In this document: in pieces, positions 21,930-32,702 of the stretch
How positions within the stretch are numbered: position 1 is the first letter of the stretch
Layout: the number at the start of each line of letters is the position of its first letter
Origin: Malachius bipustulatus
Taxonomy: Eukaryota > Arthropoda > Insecta > Coleoptera > Melyridae
Direction of reading: 5' to 3'
Assembly (NCBI GenBank): GCA_910589415.1
Contig: OU342631.1
Span: 19,282,001-19,346,000, forward strand
DNA length: 64,000 bases
Translations under genes and position numbers: made by a program
Notes under the pieces: generated by a model
Database searches by the model: none
Told to the model about the DNA's origin: nothing
What the model saw: only the letters and a program-made list of their open reading frames with translations

Positions 21930-24720
21930 GCGTGGTGTTTAGAAAGCGGCCCGCTGCTTCTATAAAAGCAGACGTCTTAGAGCAAAAAGATGAAGTTCAG
22001 CTTCCAAGCAGGTCGCATCTGACTCCTTAACCCTTTAGTCGTTGTCCAGAGATGACTTATGTGAACTCCAGATAACGACTCCTTCTTAACCAGCAGTTTG
22101 GCCAGAGATGACTTATGTGAACTCCAGCCGAATTGTCCTTTTTCAACCTGAGAATTTCCATTGAAAATTTAGTTAGGGTCAAATCGCACCCGAACAAACT
22201 TCTAATCACAATTCTTAACCAACAACTCGGCCAGAGAGACGACTTATGTGAACTCCAGCCGAATTGTCCTTCCTAAACCCAGGAAAAACCCCTTGAGAAA
22301 TTAATTAGGGCAGATATCATTGCAACCACATTTTCAACAACGTAAAACAATCAACCCGATTCGCAATGTTCACGAGCGCAGATCCCATTTAAATCAGGCG
22401 AAACAGTCAGCTAGGTATTAGGCGGCACCACCAGCAAGTAGTAGGTACCTACTCGATCACGTCAGCGAATATTAGGAAAGAGAAATACTTCAACAAATAA
22501 TTACAAATTTACAAATAGGAAATCGAGATAGAGCTAGGAGAGAAAACAAACCCAGGAGGAATTAATAACCTGTGAATAAAACGGCCCATGATCAGAAATA
22601 ATTCAATCATTCTATTTTTCGAGGAGTGCAGATGTAGGATTACGCAAATGTTAGGCAGGAAGTCGTCCCTTTAAATTATACGATATTAGAAAGTGAGAGG
22701 AGTTCCGTCACTATTGTATTGCACCATAAATGAAGACCGTGTAGCAGAGCACCCTCGGTTACAACAGGTCCAGATAGAACAAGGCAGCGTTGTCAGATGT
22801 AGCACCCGCTACTTACATACATAATCAGAAAATACCAATTTCGTTACAACACCCAATTAGGAGTTATAATAGGTACTCGATTACCACACGGGGGAGGCAT
22901 TCACCTCGATGTCCAGATGAAGACCTCCGTTGAACCAGTAAAGGAGCATGACTCTTCAAAGTGGAAATCGTAGAACGCAACGGGGCGAAAAGCACCCGCA
23001 GTGTAGGATAGGCAATTCAGCAAATAGGAATTCATCCAACCAAAAACAAATCAGTCTCGAGTATGTGAAAAGCCATTCAAAATCAATCAAAACCAAAACT
23101 CCTTTAGCACATCATACGAATGTCAACTCCAATCAAAATTTAAAAACAAACTCCGCAGAAAATTGCTATAAAATGTTATTGCCAGTCTGGACTGAGTTAT
23201 CTGCTTTCTAAACAGTTGTTAGGGGTAAAAACTTTGGACCACGGTGGAATCGATGGTTGGTCTCGATATCCGTAAACAAGCCGGCTCCATAATAGGTATT
23301 CGTAAAAATTCCAGCATTCAATTATTACCCAGGCAAGCCTGCGGAATAATCTTAGAATAGCGGCCTAGTTTGGTCAGTTGGTCATCACATTAAAAATACC
23401 AAAACAAAACTGCGAATTGCAGAGAACGTCGTATTCAAAATGATAAGGCATATTGACTCATCGCCTTACGAGGTCAGGTAGAACAAAAAGGTAGCCGCAG
23501 GGCAAATAGGTATTGACGGTCCAAAAGAGGCCACATAAAGGTAGCCCAGTGAGGCAAAACGACGACACAACAAATAAATAAAATGAGTTAAAACAACTAT
23601 CATGAGTATGACGTTAATTCAGGAAAACCGCTTTCACAATTGAGAAAAGCAAATTGGAAAGAAATTCGTATAATGTTTAAAGAGGAGGTAGAGAATCAAA
23701 CAGACATGGCAACACTGCTCTCGACATTCAGGCCAAGCTAGAAACTCGACTAACAAACAAGTGATCATAAAAGTAGGGTGGAGTGTGCCTGTGTATCAGG
23801 TTAAAGCCCACAACAATAAACGCTCATAAAAGTTCCCAAACGAAAGGAAGAGCGAGTCAACGAGTAAAGCTCATTAAAATACAAAATGAGAATTCAATAA
23901 TCATCGAATAGGCAACAAGACAGACATTCCCGCCATATCCCGGGTCGTCTGTAACCAAAGTGGTTGTATTCTTTAATTAATTCAAGCAGTTGCTTGAAAT
24001 GAAATCAAAGAAACTAGAAAAAGGAAATTAGGCAAAGAAAATCGTCGACTAGGTAATCAGATAGACATTCCCGCAATATACCGGGTAGTCTGTAAATGAA
24101 ACAAAAGCAAAAAGAAACAATAAGAAAGCACAGGTGTGCAAAAGAGTGAAATCCGAAATGGATTGGAGTTTGAAAAATGCATGAAAGGGATCTCTCTTCG
24201 CTTTCCATTTTTTTGTACTCTCTATGCAAAATCACAGCCTCTCTCGCTTTTCACCATTTTACGCCCTTGCAAACAAATTCTCTCGCTCATCACTCGCTTT
24301 TAGACATCTGATAGGAAGTCCACAGTTAACAACAAGTCTCAGTAGATTTCCCCGCTTTTCCGAAAGAAATCCCAATCAACCGAGATACAATGAGTCATAG
24401 TAGGTTCTTTTGCGCATCCGTTTCGGCCATAGTAATCCTGGCATACCTCAATCAAAGAGCAGGGGTGACTACGGTAAAAACTACGGTAAACACAACGAGG
24501 AAAACACAGCGGTCCTATTAGGGGAAACCCAGAGGTAAATAGACGATCACACAGTGGCTTTTCGCGAAAGACGAACGGACCAGGGGTCGTATAGTTACAG
24601 TAGGTAAACGCCATTTTATGATTTTTATAAATTGATGTAATTAATTTAAACAATTGTAATGAATAACAAACTTCTTTGCAAAGGAAGCAGAACTTCAAAC
24701 TGATCAAAGTGATAGATGGA
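21930..24720 (+). other. Less AT-rich tract with TATA box and short repeats
   Basis: A TATAAAAG lies at 21961-21968. Downstream are three copies of 'gacttatgtgaactccag' near 22054, 22110 and 22241, with shared flanks ('cttaaccarc', 'ccagccgaattgtcctt'). A pair of 'agacattcccgc..atat.ccgggt.gtctgt' hairpin-like repeats lies near 23922 and 24062. The tract is rich in G, A and CAA-type words compared with its surroundings. It could be the LTR and untranslated region of a retroelement, but no pol motif, primer-binding site or second LTR was found. Open frames of up to 122 codons (minus strand 24339-24707) are unrecognised. Confidence 0.3.
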
Positions 24721-26639
24721 GTCGTTAGTGAAGATACCCTTGAGTGAGAAACACTGTTTCAGTCTTTTTTTTCGCAGATCTATACTGAAAGATTTAGACT
24801 TATGGATGAAATAGTGATAATTTCAGACTAACAACTCGCAGTAAAATTATAGTTATTTTGAATTAACCTATGAGTGAATAACAGTTACAGTAAGTAATAG
24901 TGACTACATATCGAAGACTAGTCTGCTATTATTTTACTCACCGAATATCTCGTATATTCGACGTACTTCAAATAAGTTCAGACATCACCCTCAATTTACA
25001 CAGCAAACTGAGAAGATGTTAGGTACTAAATAAACACCAGTTATTAACTTGTTTCAAAATCAAAACTGGTAGGTACGCATGTACGCATAGTAATAGCCTG
25101 ACGGCTAGAATTTCAGACATGATAAAAATATTTATGTATATTTTTATTGTATATACGGTTTATTTATAAATAATACATGACATGTAGGTACATATTGAAA
25201 TTCAACCAATATACCAATCAAGCATGGTCGAAATCAAGGATGGGATGAGTTGGTCGGGGGCAAACGAAGGGAGGCAGCGAGCAGAACAAATGGAACAAGT
25301 GAACGCTGGCTTCACGCGACATTAACCTGTTGTTAGGACGCAGTCCCACAAGAGGCGCAACTGTCCGCGATTAATTTTACCCTGGCCATGTCCGAACTTA
25401 TTTTCCAGAAGCTAAATCTTCCCGGTAGCGTTTTTGCCTTTCCAAGACGAATAACTTGCGGATGTTTCTTACTAGCATGGAGTTGGTTGTGCTGAATTAT
25501 AAACCGCAGTCATTTGTCTTAACTAACAAACAGGAAAACAGAAGAACTCTTCTTATTTATCCTTGATGAGTCCGAGGACAATCAAGGATAATTTGCTGCT
25601 CGAATCCAGGACGTATTATTTTATACATAAATTTCGTCATTTATAAGACGCCATGGCCATGGCCTCATTCGAGATCTTTGAAACAGGAGTTTCGATGTAT
25701 CAAATAAATAATCTAAGCATAGGGGTCTTTTTGTACAGTCTAGTTAGACCATATTTTGAGATAAAGGCTTGGATAAAAATGTATAGGTGATCGACCCATT
25801 CTATTATTATTAGCTAAGCGGCGCCGGAAGAAACATTTGTGAAGTAGTAGGTATATCATTGAATTGAATCAAGGTAGACACGTGTAAGTAACTCGATATA
25901 CGCACGTTCTACATACATAGAAGATATATTATTCTTCAACTTTCCGTAATTTTAACGCAAGTAAAACGAGCATTACAAGTAATTCTAACACACTAATAAC
26001 ACACGGAGTGTTCAATTAATTTGCACCATAAGGCCGTTTCTATTCTGCTGGTTAATCACCCGGTTGAACTAATAATTTACATTTGTGTCTGCAAAACAAA
26101 TGCTAATGGTGTGCAAACGGAACATGCGGGCTCTAATTTGGTTTTTATTTCGACCTGTAATTATATCTAACAATGCGTTATCAGTTTATATCTGTTGCGG
26201 GAAGATCACGCGATGCATTCATTGTAAGTTTTATGCAGTCCATTTGGAAATTGAAATTGCATTCGTTGCATTTCATCCCGTCGCAAATACTTGGCTGGCA
26301 GGGCGTAATCTGCAATTTGATTACAAATCACTAATAGCGGACGTGGTTGATCAATCGGGGGCTTATGGATTTAAACCTTTTATTTGTTCGTTGTTTCCGA
26401 ATTGTATGAAGGGGACGATTTCTTGAAAATGCTTTTTTGATATACGCTCATCAATTTTTAGGGCATCTTTTGTGTTAGTTTTCCATGTCATAATGCGAAA
26501 AGCGACCATCAATGATGCCCCAGCAGGAGTGATATTGATATTAAAAACAAAAAACTAGAGAAAAACAGATTTTGCCTTCATTAATTTGCCTTTTAGAACA
26601 TTCTTTATTAATTATTATTAATTAAAAATAATTTATTAA
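24721..26639. other. Mostly unrecognised; possible conserved non-coding block at 26000-26420
   Basis: A perfect 10-bp hairpin, TATCCTTGAT/ATCAAGGATA, lies at 25558-25590 with an inner GTCC/GGAC stem. The stretch 26000-26420 is less simple in composition and includes a 114-codon open frame (26085-26426) with no recognisable domain. It may be regulatory rather than coding. The rest shows nothing. Confidence 0.3.
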
Positions 26640-27570
26640 ATGGCTCTGGAATGGTTCCATTTGGTGGAGTTCAGATTTGCGGTATTTTTGGTTCATCAAC
26701 AAATCAGATAGAAAAGTTACGAAAAAATCAGCTTTTCGTCTGATAAATATCTGAATTGTGGCAAAAGGAAGCCTCTTGAAAAAAAATTCAGAGGATCTTT
26801 TGTAGACATTTGAATTCATTATAAAAATGTCCCAGAGGTCATACCTACGTGAAAAAGTTTTTACATCAAAATTTTTATCAATAAAAAAATCTCAGAAGCA
26901 CGGTCGCTGATTTTATATGATTTTGGAGATAAGTGGTATATTCTATATTCGTAAAAACCGAAAAAAATGTTTTATTGAAATAAAAACCTAATCACATATA
27001 GGTAGACCGACAGTGAAATGAAAACAACACGTACGTCATCAATTATTTCAATAATAAATTTATAATAAATAAATAAATAAATCGATAATAAATCCATATA
27101 CTAAAGCAAATATCTACCTACCTTGAATTACGATAACCGTAATCGTCTATGAAATAGCTAACTTCAATCTGTTCGACTTTCGATTGTTTCAAAACTGGCT
27201 ACTACCAATTAGCGTTTCTGCGAATCTCTGATGTAAATGTTGTTTTCATTTCTCAGTCGGTCTACCTATACGTGATTTTGTACTAATCCACGGTATGGTA
27301 TACCGAAAGCTTTGATGAAAATTTATTAACAAACTTTCCCTATAAACTTTTCATGTAGGTATGACTTGGAGGACTTTTTGTAGAGGTAGAGAATCCACAA
27401 AAAAGATCCTGTTGCAGTTTTCGGTATTAGGTTGTTTCATTTTGCCATAATTAAGATAATTATGCTATAAAACGTGATTTTTTCAAAATTTTGAAATTTA
27501 AATAATTATTATTATTGTTGATCAATCAAAAATTATACAAATCTGAACTCCATACAAAACGGAATATATC
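26640..27570. mobile_element. Foldback element, about 930 bp
   Basis: The outer arms pair ('ggagttcagatttg' at about 26666 with 'caaatctgaactcc' at about 27539). Middle parts pair ('catacctacgtgaaaaagtt' near 26841 with 'aacttttcatgtaggtatga' near 27347), and so does an inner part ('aggtagaccgacagtgaaat' near 26999 with 'atttctcagtcggtctacct' near 27248). No protein is encoded. The inner 270 bp may be a separate MITE. Confidence 0.6.
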
Positions 27571-28209
27571 CCCACAGGACATTAATTTATTATCGAGCGG
27601 AGTGAGTCGTCTCCAGTTTTAAATTATTGGGCTGAACTTCATCATTGGGACATTGCTAATTGGACTGAACCATCATAATTTTTTTTCATTACCTCCAGAA
27701 AAAACGTGTTATGCAAAAATGTCAAGAACAGGCTAGAAAAAACCTTAGAACCCAAATCAAACCCGACCAAAAAAAAGATTGGGTAAGATGTAAAAACTTC
27801 TGTCTTTAGGTAACTTTCAGCTCTGATGAAGGATCTTTATGGTATATAGTGAAATATCTCAACTTGAAGCTCGATTTTTCGAAAAATATCTTTTGAAAAT
27901 TGGAATCGATTAGGTAAGAAAATCCGATTTTTTCAATTTTCAGGAAACTTGTTCTAAAAGTGAACCAAATTTGAGAATTTAATAATTATATTTAATATTA
28001 ACCGGTTTCGTTCTAAGACTTACCGTTTCCGAGACTATTTACCACTAATTTTTTAAGAGTAGAGAACATCAGTCATAATTGCGTCTATAAGACGTATAGT
28101 GGCTTCACTCTAGCAATTTAAGCTTCGAGAACCAGCTCATTTAGTCACATACACTTTTTATAATATATCAATATAGTTAAATAAACGAACACAAACAATA
28201 CGTGACGAG
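27571..28209. other. No recognised feature
   Basis: AT-rich non-coding DNA without a recognisable gene or repeat. Confidence 0.4.
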
Positions 28210-28300
28210 ACTGAGATTCGAACCCACAAGTTAACGGCTTGGTCCTGCAGATATATTTATTTAGAGACAAAAACAGTCACCTCCCATGTGGCCAAGTTAA
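28210..28300 (-). mobile_element. tRNA-derived SINE-like fragment
   Basis: On the minus strand, a B-box-like GGTTCGAATCT (28214-28224, 10 of 11 positions of GGTTCGANNCC) lies downstream of an A-box-like TGGCCACATGG (28284-28294, about 9 of 11). Sequence before the B box ('accaagccgttaacttgtgg') resembles an anticodon-arm remnant. The boxes are about 80 bp apart, too far for a tRNA, so a tRNA-derived SINE head is the better reading. Confidence 0.4.
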
Positions 28301-29550
28301 AGATAAAATTTATATTAGACCGCAAGAGATTTGATTTTCTGTCAAAATTTCGTATACTTATGACAGCACTTTTTCTCAATTTTTATTTCTATAAACATTT
28401 TTTATTTTTAGTAATTATTGTTTAGGGCTCGTTTGTAAATGGAAATGTCCACAAAAACAAGTAAACATCAGAGACAAAACTGGAAAGTCTGGAACAGGAA
28501 ACCATGAATGATAAGCAACCAAATCAGTAACAGAGGTTGATGATCATCTGCATGAGAAAACTTTGTAAATAATAATAATTCTAGAATGATACTGATAAAC
28601 TATATAAAAAAGAACAAATCCAGGTTTATCCAGAATCAAAATATAATCGAAACAAAGAGGCGAATGAGAAATGTGAACATTTTGATTTATGTCTGGCTCA
28701 GGGGTATTGATTTGGAGCAATCAAGCCGGCACCATATCAGTGGCGTTAATTTGAAAGTATTCTATGGGAGGGTGAATATCGAATTCTCTGGGGCATTGCA
28801 TGGGAATGATCTCCACCCTTTCATGACTATAAAGCACCATAACTATATTTGATTTAATCTTTACTAAATTAATTAGACGAATTTTATAATAGGTTTGAGT
28901 TCATGGATTATCGATGTCCTTTAACATAATTATCATACGACTATAATAATACTATACGCTGTATAATGTATATATCCAACTACTGCTAAAGACCATGAAG
29001 TTTGTAGAGAAACTTTCCTACAGGTCGATTTTAACTACATTTCTTGGATTGTGCACTCTCATTGAACCAAAAATATTGACGAAAATCATGTCCATGGGAA
29101 AATATGTAGATGAAAAAAAAATAAAAAATCTCAAGTCCTGATTCTACATAAGTACCAAAGTTAGCTAAAAAATTTGTTTCAAAAAAATATTATTATAATC
29201 GCATTTAAATATCAGGTGAAATTTATTATAAATATAAATATTTGTTTGCTGTTCCATCTAACCAAGGCAATCTCCCTTAAAAATTCAGGATTGCTAACGA
29301 TTTGTAATAGTTTCGTTTAAAATTGTTTACATAGATTCTACCTAATTCTTCCTTATTGTAGTTTATTTTTTCTACTAAATTACATTAATATTCATACATT
29401 AAAAAAGTAAATTTCGGTAAACATTACATGGAATTAATGCGATAGGTATCTGATTGTCTGTAAAATAAATAAATAAATCTATAGGACGATTTTTTTTGTA
29501 ATAACAGGAAACTGTCCTTAATGATCCATGCTAATATGTTTAGGGTACAA
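28301..29550. other. No recognised gene
   Basis: Contains an unrecognised 88-codon open frame (28586-28852) and AT-rich filler. No motif supports coding. Confidence 0.4.
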
Positions 29551-29582
29551 TATAAAATGAAAATAACAAAACAATTCAACAG
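29551..29582 (+). promoter_or_regulatory. Core promoter of the odorant-binding protein gene
   Basis: TATAAAA at 29551-29557, followed about 25-30 bp later by 'tcaacagtctg', an initiator-like sequence. This places the transcription start near 29578-29582 and gives a 5' leader of about 50 nt before the ATG at 29630. Confidence 0.55.
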
Positions 29583-29629
29583 TCTGTGTTCTGATTCTAT
29601 AGTGAAATCTACCTGCGTTAATAAACAAC

Positions 29630-32600
29630 ATGTTATTTAATAGCAACTATTATTTTTTAATCATTGGTAAGCATGTTTTGTTTTGTACTAATTTATATAC
29701 TTTTATACAATAAGAGCACCCATAGGTATCTGCCCAACAAAAAACTGATGTTTTAAATAAAGGAAATTCTAAGATTTTTCGGCTTTTTTGAACAGAGGTG
29801 GGAAAGATAATTTAAAAAGTATCTTAGATATAAGATGCTTCTAAAACTATCTAAGATACTTTCAAAACTCCATCTTAGATTCTCAAAATATCCAAGGTAC
29901 TCTCAAAAACTATCTTAGATACTAAAAACTTTATAGAAAGAAAAAAATGGAAAAATAAATAAAGGAAAAAAATAGATAAGGAAAAAAAAGAAAAAAAAGC
30001 AAAAAAAGAAAAAAAATCGCATTTAAACCTATCACTAGACTAAATAGTCACTAATTATGTTAGTTACTTTAGTTATGTCTAAATTTAGAATTTAAGAGAA
30101 AGATTCGAGGGAGATCAATAGGGTAACAGACCAAAAGAGATATAAATGAGAATAAAATTGATAGATTGAGCTTATTAAAGGGTGAAAGTGTGCGAATGGG
30201 ATCATCTCCCGCAGCCAAATGAACTTCAGACATACATACATACATACTAAAAACATTCAAAAGATAAGATAATATATCATTTCACATGTAAAGTATCTTA
30301 GATACTAAAAAAAGATACAAAGATACAGATACTTTTAAGTTAGTAGTTAGATACTTTTAAGAGTATCTTTTCAAGTTTCGATATTTTTCATTAAAAATAA
30401 AAAAGATATACAAAATACTATCCTGTATCTTATATAGATACTGAGATGTTTCTATTTTGAGATTTTGAGTTTGTTCTAGAATAATTATTACATTTATTTT
30501 AAGTTGGAATACTTCAAGATTCTATTTTAAAGCTTATCCTATTATCCTTCCATTTCTGGGTTTTCTAAAGTTATATTACCAATGTCAAAATTTTTTAAGC
30601 TTTTTTAGGGTTTGGTATTAAACGGGTGTTAGAAAAAAGAATTTCTTCACTTTTTTCTGAAGAATTTCCTTTTTATGCTGAGGTATTTCTGTCCTCCCCT
30701 TTTTTGAATCGACTTATTCAAGAACTATTTATGCAACAACGGCAAGCATTTTGATTTAAATCTATCAAGCGGAAAATTTTAATTAAAAACTTCCAATTTA
30801 TATTTTTACAAAATTAGGAATTTCTGAAGCTTTTCAAGATTTTCGACAAACAATCTTGGAAAACGCCCATTTCCGCCAGATTTTTTAAAATAAAATCAAC
30901 CTACCCTATCAAAGTTCATGTTAGATTGAAGCCACGACTATACATTTTGTATACCAGAATTCCAATTCATTTTAACTTCAAAGGCATAATTTCGTCACAG
31001 ATGTCTTCATTTCTTGAAAAGGTGTTTTTTGGGAGAGGAGGGAGGTGATTACAAATAACCATTGACCTTGTAATTGTATATAAGAAGATGAAAATATAGT
31101 ACAGGAAATATAGGCAAATACGGTCGATATCCAGAAAAAATCCGGACAGCAAGCCTTTTTTTCAACAGCTTGAGCATTTTGAGAAAGTTGTTTTTGCGAT
31201 CAAGCGGTTTACCCTACAAAAAAAAAGTCAAAATCAAAAGTTATAGTGGTTATAGATTACAAAGAGATTAGATGGATCATTTATTAGGATTGAAAAGCTG
31301 CTTCTGTTGATGTAGTTATACATTCTGAATTTGCTGAGTCATCTTCGAGAAAAATAAAAATCACAAATTTAAAGCTTTTTCTCGATTTTCTCGAAGATGG
31401 TGCAACAGATTCAGAATGTAACTACATCAACAGAAGTAGCTTTTCTCTCTTAACAAATGAGCTTTCTAAGATTTATCTCTAAAATAATTAGGGGGGGGGG
31501 GGCAACATTTAAAAATAAAAGCGTGACCGTTATGAAAGAAAAAATACATCTTCAGAGGTCAATATCTCGAGAATAGGACATTTTGTGGGGTTACGCTCAT
31601 GAAGACTTCTGATCTACTCATCGAATGCTACCGATCCCCAAAGTTGCATCAAATTTAACCGAGAGCCAATTCCCATAAGGATTCTGTGGGGGTCCTTTCA
31701 ACCCCCTTTATGAGATAAATTTCACGTCCTACCGCAAAGTTTCATTTGGAAAAAGACAAATATCTTAAAAAAAAACTCAAAAACCCCGCACCTCTCTATT
31801 TGCACTTTTTTGTTGTAGGGTGAACCGTTTAAGCGCTAAATCGCCAAATTCGCAAAACAATCTTTCTCAAAATTGCTCAAGGACGGGGATGCTGAAAAAG
31901 GGACTCTGGGTCCTTTAATTGTTCCCTAACGAAATGTTATGTAAAATTGCTGTCCGGATTTTTTTAGAATTCAAACCCTAATTTTCCTGTACTAAAACCC
32001 TAAAAATCGAATTATGAGGTTTTTGTAACTCTTCTTTGAGATTTTGGGCGACAAATTCGAGTTGATGACTGACGAAGAACGTGACCGTTCAATGATAACT
32101 GATTTCGATCCGAAAAGACGTTAATTTACACCATCAATTTTGAAAAAAAAAACCTTCAGGATATGGCACATTCATTGACATACAATTAAGAGAATAAAAA
32201 AATTCTAATGAAAATAACAATTTTTCCAGGTGTGACAGTGCTAATCCTCTCACCACAAACCCACGCACTGGATAAGGCGCAAGTGAAAGAGGCAGCTAGA
32301 CAAATGATAACCGAGTGTGCGAAAAAAGAAGGAGCAACTCCGGAGGACGTCGAACGTATGCATAAGAAAGAATCTCCAGCGACCAAGGAAGGTGTCTGTC
32401 TCTTGCAGTGCATCTTCGAGTCAGCGCAAATGATGAAAAATGGGAAATTCGACAAGAAAGGAATGATCGAAGGGCTGAAGATTCATTTCGGCGCCGTCGA
32501 CGAGACTACCATCTCCAATATCAAAGATTTTGTTGAACATTGCGCAAAAGAAATAGGAAACGGATCGGAGGATAGGTGCGAGAACGCTAGGCTTACTGTG

Positions 32601-32654
32601 GACTGCTTCGAGAAGCATTCCAAGAAGTTCGATATAGATTTTATTGAGGATTAA
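29630..32654 (+). CDS. Odorant-binding protein (six-cysteine, PBP/GOBP family)
   Basis: Exon 1 is 29630-29666 (MLFNSNYYFLII plus one base) and exon 2 is 32230-32654. The 2563-bp intron is phase 1, with donor GTAAGC and acceptor TTTTTCCAG; joining the two restores a Gly codon. The 153-residue product has a signal peptide ending near THA-25. The mature protein carries six cysteines at 42, 69, 73, 117, 129 and 138. The spacing C-x26-C-x3-C-x43-C-x11-C-x8-C matches classic insect odorant-binding proteins, in which three disulfides hold a helical ligand pocket. Such proteins are secreted and carry small hydrophobic ligands, in sensillum lymph or other fluids. An in-frame ATG at 32208 sits in the intron and lacks a signal peptide, so the distal exon is preferred. 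AATAAA lies at 32697-32702. Confidence 0.85.
29793..30465 (+). mobile_element. hAT-like remnant with 'AGATACTTT' subterminal repeats
   Basis: CAGAGGTGGGAAAGATA at about 29793 resembles a hAT terminal repeat. It is followed by many copies of 'atctaagatacttt' and its reverse complement (29815-29935 and again 30285-30460), the kind of subterminal repeat hAT ends carry. No matching right terminus was found. It lies in the intron of the odorant-binding protein gene. Confidence 0.4.
31287..31447. repeat. Inverted repeat, about 160 bp
   Basis: Arms containing 'ctgttgatgtagttatacat' and 'tgtaactacatcaacagaag' pair over about 65 bp. They include 'cattctgaat/attcagaatg' and 'cttcgagaa/ttctcgaag'. It is a MITE-like hairpin within the odorant-binding protein intron. 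A 14-bp G run lies nearby at about 31489. Confidence 0.6.
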
Positions 32655-32696
32655 TCGACTCGAGATGATTGTTGATTGTATCTAACAATTTTGAAA

Positions 32697-32702
32697 AATA
32701 AA
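32697..32702 (+). other. Polyadenylation signal of the odorant-binding protein gene
   Basis: AATAAA, 43 bp after the stop codon. Confidence 0.7.

Noticed and set aside
25558..25590. Hammerhead ribozyme (TTGATGAGTCCGAGGAC)
   Set aside because: Resembles a hammerhead stem II, but the CTGATGA core has a TT and no GAAA follows. It is a plain 10-bp hairpin with an inner GTCC/GGAC stem.
26085..26426. 113-residue open frame as a gene
   Set aside because: No ATG at the reported start, no recognisable domain, and no supporting promoter or splice context.
32186..32618. Minus-strand open frames opposite the odorant-binding protein exon
   Set aside because: Shadows of the six-cysteine coding exon.
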